DNA from: Leptolyngbya sp. PCC 7375
GTDB taxonomy: Bacteria; Cyanobacteriota; Cyanobacteriia; Phormidesmidales; Phormidesmidaceae
DNA length: 64,000 bases
Assembly: GCF_000316115.1 (NCBI RefSeq)
Contig: NZ_JH993795.1
Span: forward strand, 191,555-255,554
Reading direction: 5' to 3'
Shown piece by piece: positions 46,394-55,400 of this stretch. The number at the start of each line of letters is the position of its first letter. Position 1 is the first letter of the stretch. Under the pieces are notes generated by a model that saw nothing but the letters and a program-made list of their open reading frames with translations, made no database searches and had not been told where the DNA came from. Position numbers and translations under genes: made by a program.

Positions 46394-49099
46394 TTAATTT
46401 AATTTCAATGAAATGTTTAACTGTTGTCGAGACTCTTGCGATATTTGAGCTGTATCGTACCCTTTAAGGTTTCTAACAACAGTCTTAAAATCTGAGGAAA
46501 TATTCCTGATATTTGATCTGCTTAAGCTAACATTTACAACTATTGCTCCGCTCAAATCTGTTCCATCCAAAGTAGCCTCATCTAAATTGACTCCGTCCAG
46601 ATTTGCACCGATAAGTTTTGCACCATTTAATTTCGCACCAATGAGTTGTGCCCCATCTAACCGCACTCGATAAAGACTTGCCCCAACAAGGCTTGCTTGT
46701 TCAAGAGTTGAACCATGCAAATTTGCCCCATCTAGGCTGGCCTCTTCGAGACTTGATCTGTGAAGGTTTGCACCACGAAGATCACAAAAGTCTAAGATAC
46801 ATGTGCTCAAGTCCAAATTATTCAAGCAATGTAAGGCAATTGGACGTCCAGCCCCGGTCTTTTGACCTTGAAGTTTAGTTATCCATGCCATAAATATCAT
46901 TGGGGTAGGCCACTTAATCTTTGAAAGCATTTCCGTGTAATGAGAGCAACAACTTAGCGCAGCTAATAAAGCTTCTTCTGCATTACGGGACTGCTTTGTC
47001 TCCTCTAAATATGTAGGGCGAGGGTCGAGTCTTTCCATAGGCATTCCATGCCATAGCATAAACCTGATTAGATCAGATAGTGTTTCCTGCCATTGACACA
47101 CATCTTTTTTATCCTGAAGATGAATTTCATCTCGTAGAAATTTTAATGAATACTTATCTATTGACACTGCGCCACAGAGTACTACCCAGCGTCTCAGGCA
47201 CTCCTTCTCATCCCAACCAATATCTTGTTCTTCTCGGTGTTGGTTCAATTGCTTTTGGATTAGTCTTAATTCTCTCACAATCCGTCGTATTGTGAGATAT
47301 TCGCCAAAACTTTTGTGAGTAAATTCAAAGGTTGGTTCACTACCTTGAATACTATTTTGATGAAAATAGAACGCTGTCAGCAGTCGTGTTACACCTTCTT
47401 GAACATTTTTTTGAAAGATATCTATAATCTGTCTTAGATTGTTGCTTACACAACGCTTTTTGATCTCACTGGCTGTGGAAGTACGTCCATTCCCATGCCA
47501 GCAAGCTATAGCAATCTCTTCTAGTATTCGAACAAAGTTATCTTCATCGATATTGCCTAACGTAGGGTGGTTGTAAGGCTCCCAATCTCGCTGATAAACT
47601 CGCTTAAGCAAGTCAGCATAAATAGCATTTAAGTTGCTTGTTTTTGAAAAATCTAAACTACCTTGTTCATAACTGAGCGCTACTAGATAATTAAGTAAGG
47701 GTTGAGCTGTAATTTCAATTAAACTTTCCTTATTTAAATCCTGGGGTAAACCCTCATAATCGAGCTTTTTAAGCTCTGCATAAGTCTTCCACCAGATGTG
47801 TCGTTGGTCTACCTTTAATAGTTTTTGAGGATCGATATATTGATATTTTGTAGCTTCTTGATGAGTTTGGAAGTAAGGTAAGACATACAAAGTTTGACCT
47901 TCTCTGCGGAACCAACTGCTATTAGCTTGTATGACAAGTTCTCTACCGCTAATTAATGCGAGAACTTTTGCTTCGCTAGTATTAAAAGATAGTAATTTTC
48001 TGTATAATTCTTGAATAAAATTTTGGGTGACCTGAGTCGCGATTTCACCCTGCATGGTTAACTCATCCAATCCGTCGAAAATAAGCAGCAATCTTTTTAG
48101 AGAATTTTCAGAGTTAAGCGGATTAGGGGGAAAGTTACCTAGGTTATTCTTCTGAGTGAAGTCGGTGATGGCATCCACTAAATCACCCTTAAGGTCTAAT
48201 TGATATAGTGGGATAAAAAGTAATGGAATATGCTCTTGTTCTACAAGACGTGCTGCGAACATTCTACAGAAGGATGATTTTCCACATCCAGGTCCCCCGC
48301 TAATAACTCTGATTGTATCGTCTCTATTCCCCTTGGTTATCCAATTGATAAGCATCTCTTCTAAGTCTACAACCACTCTTTCTTTATCTTGGTCGGATAT
48401 TTTCCGCTCGTAGTATGCTCGCAGCGGTATATAAATTTGTCTCAGGCTAAATGCTTCATAAAACATGGACTCATCAACTCGCTTTTGTAGTTGTGCAGAA
48501 TAATGAATCCAAGAGAGTTCTCGCTCGGTGGCTTTATTAAAGGGTGTATCTAATGCACCCTCTAATAAAGCATACTCTTTTGGATGTGATCGCCATTGTT
48601 CATGTAATACAAAAACAAAATAACGTGGCAACCGATCAGCAATTACTTCTGCTTCTTTTTTTGATAAGCCTTGGATACATAACCAATTTTGATAAGGCTC
48701 TTTAGCTATTTTGACAACATCGAGTTCTTTAGGCTTTTTAAAGAGATTGAAGTCAAGTGAAAGCTCATTTTGCTCTAATACCAAATCTATCTGCTCATAT
48801 AACATCTTGAAGTCCGGTTCTGGGTTCGGAAACTTCTGATACTCCTTAGTTAAATCAGACATGGCTTGGAGCAAAGATCTTTGAACCAGCATCCAGGCAA
48901 TTGCGCCTGCATCTAGTGTCTTTAGTCCCAATGCATCCAAGGTATCAACACTGCTTTGGGCCAGTCCTTGCCAATTTCCAAAAGCACCATCAATCACTCC
49001 TTTACCGAAAGCTTTTACTAAAGCTCCGAGCTTGACCTCAATAGGTCGCTTCCAAATTGAAATTGGTTTACGAATCGGCAATCCAGCATCACTATTCAT
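46394..49099 (-). CDS. NACHT NTPase with C-terminal pentapeptide repeats
   Basis: The protein has 901 residues. An N-terminal helical part (about 20-90; KAFGKGVIDGAFGNWQGLAQ) is of the kind found in bacterial NACHT proteins. The NACHT domain follows at about 260-420, with Walker A GGPGCGKSS and Walker B LLLIFDGLDEL. A winged-helix/helical part ends in FTHKSFGEYLTIRRI. The last 110 or so residues are pentapeptide repeats (ANLHRSSLEEASLDGANLHG and onward). The repeats would take the sensor place that WD40 or TPR units hold in the neighbours. STAND NACHT proteins commonly act in phage sensing; here that is inferred. It converges with the ROK fusion, with 34 bp between stops. Start ATG 49099. Confidence 0.9.
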   Translation of the reverse strand: MNSDAGLPIRKPISIWKRPIEVKLGALVKAFGKGVIDGAFGNWQGLAQSSVDTLDALGLKTLDAGAIAWMLVQRSLLQAMSDLTKEYQKFPNPEPDFKMLYEQIDLVLEQNELSLDFNLFKKPKELDVVKIAKEPYQNWLCIQGLSKKEAEVIADRLPRYFVFVLHEQWRSHPKEYALLEGALDTPFNKATERELSWIHYSAQLQKRVDESMFYEAFSLRQIYIPLRAYYERKISDQDKERVVVDLEEMLINWITKGNRDDTIRVISGGPGCGKSSFCRMFAARLVEQEHIPLLFIPLYQLDLKGDLVDAITDFTQKNNLGNFPPNPLNSENSLKRLLLIFDGLDELTMQGEIATQVTQNFIQELYRKLLSFNTSEAKVLALISGRELVIQANSSWFRREGQTLYVLPYFQTHQEATKYQYIDPQKLLKVDQRHIWWKTYAELKKLDYEGLPQDLNKESLIEITAQPLLNYLVALSYEQGSLDFSKTSNLNAIYADLLKRVYQRDWEPYNHPTLGNIDEDNFVRILEEIAIACWHGNGRTSTASEIKKRCVSNNLRQIIDIFQKNVQEGVTRLLTAFYFHQNSIQGSEPTFEFTHKSFGEYLTIRRIVRELRLIQKQLNQHREEQDIGWDEKECLRRWVVLCGAVSIDKYSLKFLRDEIHLQDKKDVCQWQETLSDLIRFMLWHGMPMERLDPRPTYLEETKQSRNAEEALLAALSCCSHYTEMLSKIKWPTPMIFMAWITKLQGQKTGAGRPIALHCLNNLDLSTCILDFCDLRGANLHRSSLEEASLDGANLHGSTLEQASLVGASLYRVRLDGAQLIGAKLNGAKLIGANLDGVNLDEATLDGTDLSGAIVVNVSLSRSNIRNISSDFKTVVRNLKGYDTAQISQESRQQLNISLKLN

Positions 49100-49423
49100 G
49101 GAATCTGACAGTACGCGTCTACACTAATACTTAGAGTGTAGAAACCTTGTCAGAGGAAGCTTTGAATGGTTAACATAAATTTTACTTAGTTTTACGAGTA
49201 CGCTAGGCGGCTTAGATATAGATGCGGAGAAAGAATGGTCGTTAGCCTTATGCATCAGCTTTGCCAACGAGCTTTCAATACTTTCAGGCTTTCATTAGAC
49301 TCAAAAATGATTTTTGATCAGTAAAAATATCGGCAATTAAAACCATTGCTATGTAAGGGATACAGCCTTAGCGCTCAAAATCCCCCCATGTCTAAACAAG
49401 AGCCAAATAGCCCTAGTAAACAG
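49100..49423. other. Intergenic region upstream of the NACHT gene
   Basis: This should contain the leftward NACHT promoter. No gene or repeat is recognised before the dispersed repeat at 49424. Confidence 0.4.
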
Positions 49424-49519
49424 TGATTATTCCGGTTATTTAAACGAATCCATACTCTAAATCACCAATCCCTCAATCTCAATCAAAGTCCAGAGCGCTG
49501 GAAATCAATGTCAGATAAT
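49424..49519. repeat. Dispersed ~90-bp non-coding repeat, copy 2
   Basis: It aligns with 17551-17640 along its length and has lost little length. It begins TGATTATTCCGG, which equals one arm of the parS-like palindrome plus two bases; the other arm is degenerate. It is non-coding. Confidence 0.5.
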
Positions 49520-49635
49520 CTTTCCTACACAAAAATTGACTAAAAAAGACTTGAAAGCATTCCCGCTAACTTTTATTAAGAAGTTAGGCAGTGACAGTTA
49601 AGGGTTTTCTTTTACCAAGGATAGTCTGTGTATGT

Positions 49636-50194
49636 GCGATCGCATATATTTTTGAGTCACACACGTGTCTTCATCCTAATCTCTCAAAACACGGCTGTAT
49701 TAACATGTGGGTAATATCTCTAACGCTTATGAATGGTTTTGGGTTTGCGATCGCTAAACATAATCTCATGTCCGAAGATGAGTATGGACCGAGAAGAGCT
49801 TTGCGATCTCACTCCTTGATCTTTGACATCCACTTCTAAGATTGCAACCTCTAGCTTAGTCTTTAACACATACGGATCGCAAAATTCCATCTCTGGCAAT
49901 TGTGATTGTCTTCCTCTGGTTCTGATGATTGAGATCGCAAGCTCTAGCTCAGTTTCATTATCTGCGATCGCAAGAACTTTGGGCGTTTGCTAATTTGCGA
50001 TCGCACAGGTGTACTTAATCAACTCAGCGATCGCTTTCACATCACCAACCAGCGATCGCAGCAGCTAGGGGCACAAGTTGGGTGGGACGTCACAAGCCAT
50101 CGAGTATACGATACCAGCGATCGCAAGCCGTAGCCCAGTTTCAGTATCTGCGATCGCAAAAACTTTGGGCGTTTGCTAACTTGCGATCGCACAG
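49636..50194. repeat. HIP1 (GCGATCGC) cluster with a 77-bp duplication
   Basis: GCGATCGC occurs at 49636, 49747, 49964, 49997, 50027, 50052, 50117, 50150 and 50183. The block 49932-50008 recurs at 50118-50194; both contain TTTGGGCGTTTGCTAA between two HIP1 sites 33 bp apart. Nine octamers in about 560 bp is far above the usual cyanobacterial spacing. The region is non-coding and may be replication-, methylation- or transfer-related, which is inference. Confidence 0.75.
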
Positions 50195-50311
50195 TGTAGA
50201 CGCACTCAATATCATGATTGCTATGTAATATCGACAGACTAGAGTGGGTTAGGACGGTGCTTGAGATGATTGTGGGTGTTGGGTTTCACAAGGTTCTATC
50301 CAAATTACAGG

Positions 50312-50365
50312 CGAGCTGTTTTCTCTCCAATACTCACAATTGAGTATTGGAGAGAAAACAGCTCG
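50312..50365. repeat. 25-bp-stem perfect palindrome with 4-nt loop
   Basis: Bases 50312-50336 and 50341-50365 are exact complements (arm begins CGAGCTGTTTTCTCTCC) around CAAT. The hairpin directly precedes an IS110-type remnant and could be a fold-back made by its insertion or loss. No T-run follows, so it is not a typical terminator. Confidence 0.75.
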
Positions 50366-50544
50366 GCATTGCCCTCAGATACAAGCGTTTCGAAGTCGTC
50401 TGATGCAAGCGGACAAAAACTAAGATGCAAGTGGTCGGGGCCGTCATGCACAAGTTGACTCGGGTGATCTATGGCTTCCTGAAGTCTGGGCAACCCTTTG
50501 ACCCTGATAAATTGATGCCTACTGGAGCAGCGAAAGTGAGGTAA
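50366..50544 (+). pseudogene. IS110/IS1111-type transposase C-terminal remnant
   Basis: AFRSRLMQAD, then after a frameshift KMQVVGAVMHKLTRVIYGFL and KSGQPFDPDKL, is the usual C-terminus of IS110-group (IS1111-like) transposases. Only about 58 residues remain. It begins right after the palindrome and has no partner end. Confidence 0.7.
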
Positions 50545-50641
50545 CAAAAATTATCTGATTTATCTCTTGCATCTTAGTCATCAACACAGTATCTACGGCG
50601 GTGAGCGATCTCACTTAAGTTGTTTCCTCGATCCTGCTCAA

Positions 50642-51204
50642 TCATCTTTTATCTAATACGTGGAAATGAAAGTTCCAGTTCCCAGTAGGCCAATACAAGT
50701 CTGTTTCCTTATTAGAATGAGGTTTATGATAGTCCATTCTGAAAAATTGATGAGGTCTTCTTTTTTCCGCTCGACTTGAATTTGAGTTTCCAACTCCGAA
50801 AAAGCGTCCTGTAAACCTCCCATGGCCAAAATACAACTTAACCTTTGTTGATTTTCTGCCTACATTAATTCTTGTGCCAGTTGGAGCAATTAATGGTGCT
50901 GGCAAGTTTGGTAAACCACCTTCTGCCAACCCACTTGGTGTAGGCATAAATAAATATATTTCTGACTTCGGTGATTTCAGCGAATTGACAGCATTCGTAA
51001 ATCTTATATGATTTCGATTCTTTATCAATCTAATTAGGACTTTATTGAAGCCCAAAGATAACTCTTGTAAGGCATCATTGAATCGGCTACCACCTGGAGA
51101 AGACATGGGTAGAATGCTTGCAAAATCTGGATCTATAGAATTAAGCATTTTTGCTCCAAAGCCCCCAAAACTAGCTGATAACTGTGTAATCATTCCTTGA
51201 AGAC
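50642..51204 (-). pseudogene. C-terminal toxin-like tip of the giant YD/RHS protein, severed by IS630-family element
   Basis: About 187 residues from SLQGMITQLSASFGGF to FHFHVLDKR and a stop. It joins in frame to ILSLGP of the RHS body when the IS630 element and one TA are removed. It follows the RHS core by about 70 residues, where polymorphic toxins have their variable C-terminal domain. The last third has H- and W-rich blocks (FRMDYHKPHSNKE, then WPTGNWNFHFHV) that could be a catalytic or metal site. I cannot name the toxin family. No immunity gene follows; the next DNA is an IS110 remnant. As it stands it is cut off from its delivery body. Confidence 0.75.
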
Positions 51205-51214
51205 TAGTGCAACG

Positions 51215-51909
51215 TCAAGACTTAATTTTGGGATAGACAGAGGCTAACTTACAGCGTGCATCGTCAACTTTCATCTGCCAATCAACCCCTCGCTGAGTGT
51301 TGTTGACATCGTTAGCCCAAGCGTCTGTTTCGACCCGCAATGTATCAATATCGCCGAAACGTCTACCATGGACACACTGACGAGTCATTGCACTCAGTTC
51401 GTTCTCGGCAATGTTGAGCCAACTGCCATGCTTTGGGGTGTAACAAAAGTCGATGCGCCGCACCAGTGCTCGCGCTTGCTCAGGCTCAAATACTTCATAG
51501 AACGCACCGATGGTATGAGTATTGAGGTTGTCACAAACAATCTGTACTCGCTCATCTTGTTGATAACGTTCTTCAATCACCTGAGCGACCTCAATCGCCC
51601 AATCAGCCTTAGTTCTACGTTCTCGCACACTCACTTTTCGCCATCCGGCTAGGGGCTCTGTAAATATAAAGATGCTGGCCGTTCCGGCCCGTTCATACTC
51701 GTAATCGACCCGTTGGCCGTGCTGGGTGGTTGCGGGTTGTGGGGGCGGGTTTCTTTTTGCAACTGTACCGGTTGCTCGTCCATGCATACCACTGGGCGAG
51801 TCGGGTCGTAAGGCTTAGCGTAAAGATCTAATACCGCCTCCATGTGAGCGACAAACTCAGCATCCGCTTCGGGCGGAATCACCCAGTATTCTATCTTCCG
51901 ATTATTCAT
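51215..51909 (-). pseudogene. IS630-family transposase, DDE frame with internal frameshift
   Basis: Two overlapping frames, 51649-51909 and 51215-51787, give the catalytic part: D in VVCMDEQPVQL, D in VQIVCDNLNTH, and E in GSWLNIAENELSAM. A one-base loss in the CCCCC of the proline-rich part (after LQKETR) puts the halves out of phase. So the DDE domain is probably not made in full, even if the A-run slip works. Confidence 0.78.
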
Positions 51910-52348
51910 GCCGTTTTTTCAGGGTTTGGCGCACGGTCTCGTGGCTGATCGTTTCAACGATACCCAATTCGACAACCTTGCGGGCTAACAGCCGTAGTGA
52001 CCAATTGCTATAGCCAGCAGGCGGCGACCCTAACCGAGTGGCGATCACCTGAGCTTCCTGCTCGCCATCCAGCAACTTTTCGGTGGGCGGGCGGCTCCGT
52101 TTCTTCCCATTGAGCGTCACCTCAAAGCCCTCCTCTACCAAGCGACGACGTAGATTCTCCACGGTCTGCCGACGGCAGTTATAGGCGTCTGCGATGCACT
52201 GGTCACTCCAATTCGCTCCGGTGACATCTGTCTTGAGGAGGATCTGTGCTCGTCGGACTTTTTGGCTACTGCCACTGAGCGTTTTGATGACCGTTTCGAG
52301 ATGATTGCGCTCAGATTCACTTAATCGAACAATATATTTCTTCTGCAT
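51902..52348 (-). CDS. IS630-family transposase, first frame (HTH region)
   Basis: The frame has 148 residues with a paired-type HTH region (CIADAYNCRRQTVENLRRRL; further ETISHETVRQTL). It ends in CTGAAAAAACGGCATGAATAA, where the A-run would allow a -1 slip into the second frame, as in many IS630 elements. It overlaps that frame by 8 bp. Confidence 0.85.
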   Translation of the reverse strand: MQKKYIVRLSESERNHLETVIKTLSGSSQKVRRAQILLKTDVTGANWSDQCIADAYNCRRQTVENLRRRLVEEGFEVTLNGKKRSRPPTEKLLDGEQEAQVIATRLGSPPAGYSNWSLRLLARKVVELGIVETISHETVRQTLKKRHE

Positions 52349-52423
52349 AGACCTTTAGAGTGCTCTATACAGACTATCGCAACACTCTCGATAATCCCAA
52401 TTTTTAGCTTTGACGCTGCACTA

Positions 52424-55400
52424 GGTCCTAAACTAAGAATCGTCGAAATTGCTTGGATTGTTTCCCAAACTGAAGTTACCTTTTCATATGCGCTATATGC
52501 TCTTGCTCCAATAGAGGCTATTCGCCCAAGCAAAGAAACCACCTCTCCCATTTCTGCAATGGTGATAAGCCCAGATGGGTCTACATTGTTGAAAGGATTG
52601 TCATGAGCATAAATATATTTATTCCGCGAGATAGGATTTTTCAACCTTCCGTCAATGAAATCCCGCGACAAAAACCTTCCTAAATCAGGATCATAGTAGC
52701 GAGCACGAAGATATTGAAGCTGGGTTTTAGAATCAGATTGTTCTCCAGTGTATAGAAATCTTGTGTCAGAGTTTTCTGTGAGAAAATCTATATTTCTACC
52801 ATATGCGTCAAACCTATATTCCCTCAAAATTGTATTGCTCTCATTTGTTCGAGTTCGAGTACTTCCTAGTCCATCGATATGATAGAAGGAGAATTCACCT
52901 TCATGATTTTGTGAGATTAAATCATTTCCATATACATAGGAAACTATAATGACTCCACCAGGCGTATATTCCTCAAGCACTTGTGCATAAGGACGATTTT
53001 CATCAATTAAGAAACGAGTTTCTTCGCCGTTGGCGGCTTGGCTGACGCGGATGCCGTTTTGATTGTATTGGTTCACTACATCTACGGTGCCATCGCCGTC
53101 GGTATCAGCACTGATGAGGCGGTTGTCGGCATTCCAATCATAGGTGATGGTGGTGCCGTTAGTGGTTTTGCTGGTGGTGTTACCGTTGTTGTCGTAGCCA
53201 TAGATGGTGACAACACCATTGGTAGTAGCGGTTTCGAGGCGGTCGTTGTTGTCGTAGGTATAAAGTGCAGTGCCTTCGGCGGAGTCGTCGCGGCTGAGGC
53301 GGTTGCCGACTTCGTCGTAGACGTATTCGATGGTACGACTGGGTGTAGTGGTACCGGGGTCGTAGATGGTTTCTCTCTTCAATCGGTAGAGATCGTCGTA
53401 GGTGTATTCTACCCGGCGTCCGTCATGTTCATCGACGGCGGTGCGATGTCCAGCAGCATTTAGAGCATAGCGGAAGCTGTTGATAATGCCGTTGGGGCCA
53501 CTGTTCTCGATATAGACTAAGCGATTGAGGCTGTCGTATTGGCGAATTTCGACGGTGCTGTTGGGGAACTCGGTGCGCTCCAGGTTACCGACGGTGTTGT
53601 AGAAGTAAGTGGTGATGCCACCATCGGGATCGGTGACCGTCTTCAGGCGGTTTTGTTCATCAAAGGTATAGTCAGTGGTACCGGAAGGAATGGTGACCGC
53701 AGTGCGGTTTCCGGCTTTGTCATAACTGTAGGCGATGGTGGTGCCATCGGGGTCCTGGCGTTGGGTGAGGCGATTGCGTTCGTCGTATTCATAGCGAGTG
53801 GTGCCGCGATCATCTGTGACGGTTTCTAGCAGACCATTGTCGGTGTAGGTGTAGGTTTCGTCGAACTCCTCACCGGGCAGGTCTTTGGTGACTAGGCGAT
53901 AACGCTCATCGTATCTATAGATAATGTTGTCACCATTGAAGTCTGTCGTGCGAATGGGGTTACCCAGGGCGTCATAAAGGGTGACGGAGCGCTGGCCTTC
54001 CGGCAGAACGGTGGCAGTGCGGCGACCGAGTTCATCGTATTCGTAGCGGGTGATATTTCCTCTAGCATCTTTCTGGGTGAGCAGGTTGCCCTGTTCGTCG
54101 TAGGTATATTCAGTCCGCTGATTGAGCGCATCGATGACGGCTTCTAAACGACCCAGGTCGTCGTACTCAAACTGGGTGGTCTTATTATCCTGGTTGGTTT
54201 GGGCAATCACTCTTCCAGCATCGTCATATTTCACAGAAGAGGTCGTGCCGTCATCATATTCCTCCCCGACCGAGCGACCTAAAGCATCGTAGAGATATCG
54301 GGTCGTTTGTCCCAGGGCATCAGTCTGACGAGTCTGGCGACCGGCATCGTCATAAACCGTGGTGAAGCGAGGGTTGTCGGTTAAATCATTCGGTGTTTCA
54401 TCAGGATAGATGGTTTCCAGCAGCCGTCCGGCTTCGTCATAGATAAACTCGGTGCGATTCCCCCGTTCGTCAATTTGGGCCGTCACACGACCAGCCGCAT
54501 CATATTCAGTTTCTGTGTAGGGGTTATCCTCTAGATTGTCCGGGGTGTCGTCGGCATAAATTATTTTGGTGGCGCGCCCGAGTTCATCGTAAACAGTGCG
54601 GGTTGCCCGATCCAGTTCGTCGTATTCAGCGATGACGCGACCCGCTTCGTCGTATTCCGTGCGAGTACGGGGATTGTCGGTTAGGTCTTCTGGCGTCTCA
54701 TCGGGATAGATAGTCTCTACCAGCTGACCCCGTTCGTCGTAGACATACTTAGTGGAACGACGCAGGGCATCAATGTCTTCAATGCGGTTACCGTTGTTAT
54801 CATAGATTGTTTCGGTAAAGTTGCCGTCGGCATCAGTGACTTTAACCACGCGCCCTTCATCGTCGTACTCCATGGTGGTGACGAGGGTGAGTACGCCATC
54901 CGGTGTGGTTTGGGTAGTGGTCTCCGTTAGCTGATTGCCGTTGTTGTCATAGGTGTAGGTGGTAACAGTACCCAGAGCATCCGTCTGGCTCTTGATGTTG
55001 CCGTCTGAGAAGTACTCAAAGGTAGTTGTACCAACACTGTCTGTCAGGCTCGTGAGATTGCCAGCGGGGTCGTAGCTGAGGGTCAGCGACCCTGTGGCTT
55101 GCCCTTCAATCTTGGTCAGATTGCCCTTGGCGTCGTAGGTATTGGTCACTGTCTGACCACTGGGGTCGGTGGTGGTCAAGATATTGCCAAAGCTGTCGTA
55201 GGTAAAGTAAGTCGTGTGTCCCAGCGCATTAGTTTCAGACAGCACATTGTTGCGGCTGTCGTAGGTAAAGGTCATCGCCTCAAAGATGACACCGTCCTTC
55301 TCCACCGTTTCCGTCAGCATGTTGTCGTTGCTATCATAGGTGCGGCGAGTAATGTTGCCCAGCGCATCAATCTCAGTGAGCACATTGCCGCGAGCGTCGT

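Larger units (their letters stand above)
51207..52421. mobile_element. IS630-family insertion sequence with TA target duplication
   Basis: The 1215-bp element is bounded by TA at 51205-51206 and 52422-52423. Its ends GTGCAACGTCAAGAC and, inward from the right, GTGCAGCGTCAAAGC, with GGGAT further in, are inverted repeats. Removing it restores the RHS frame exactly. Two transposase frames lie inside on the minus strand. Confidence 0.93.
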
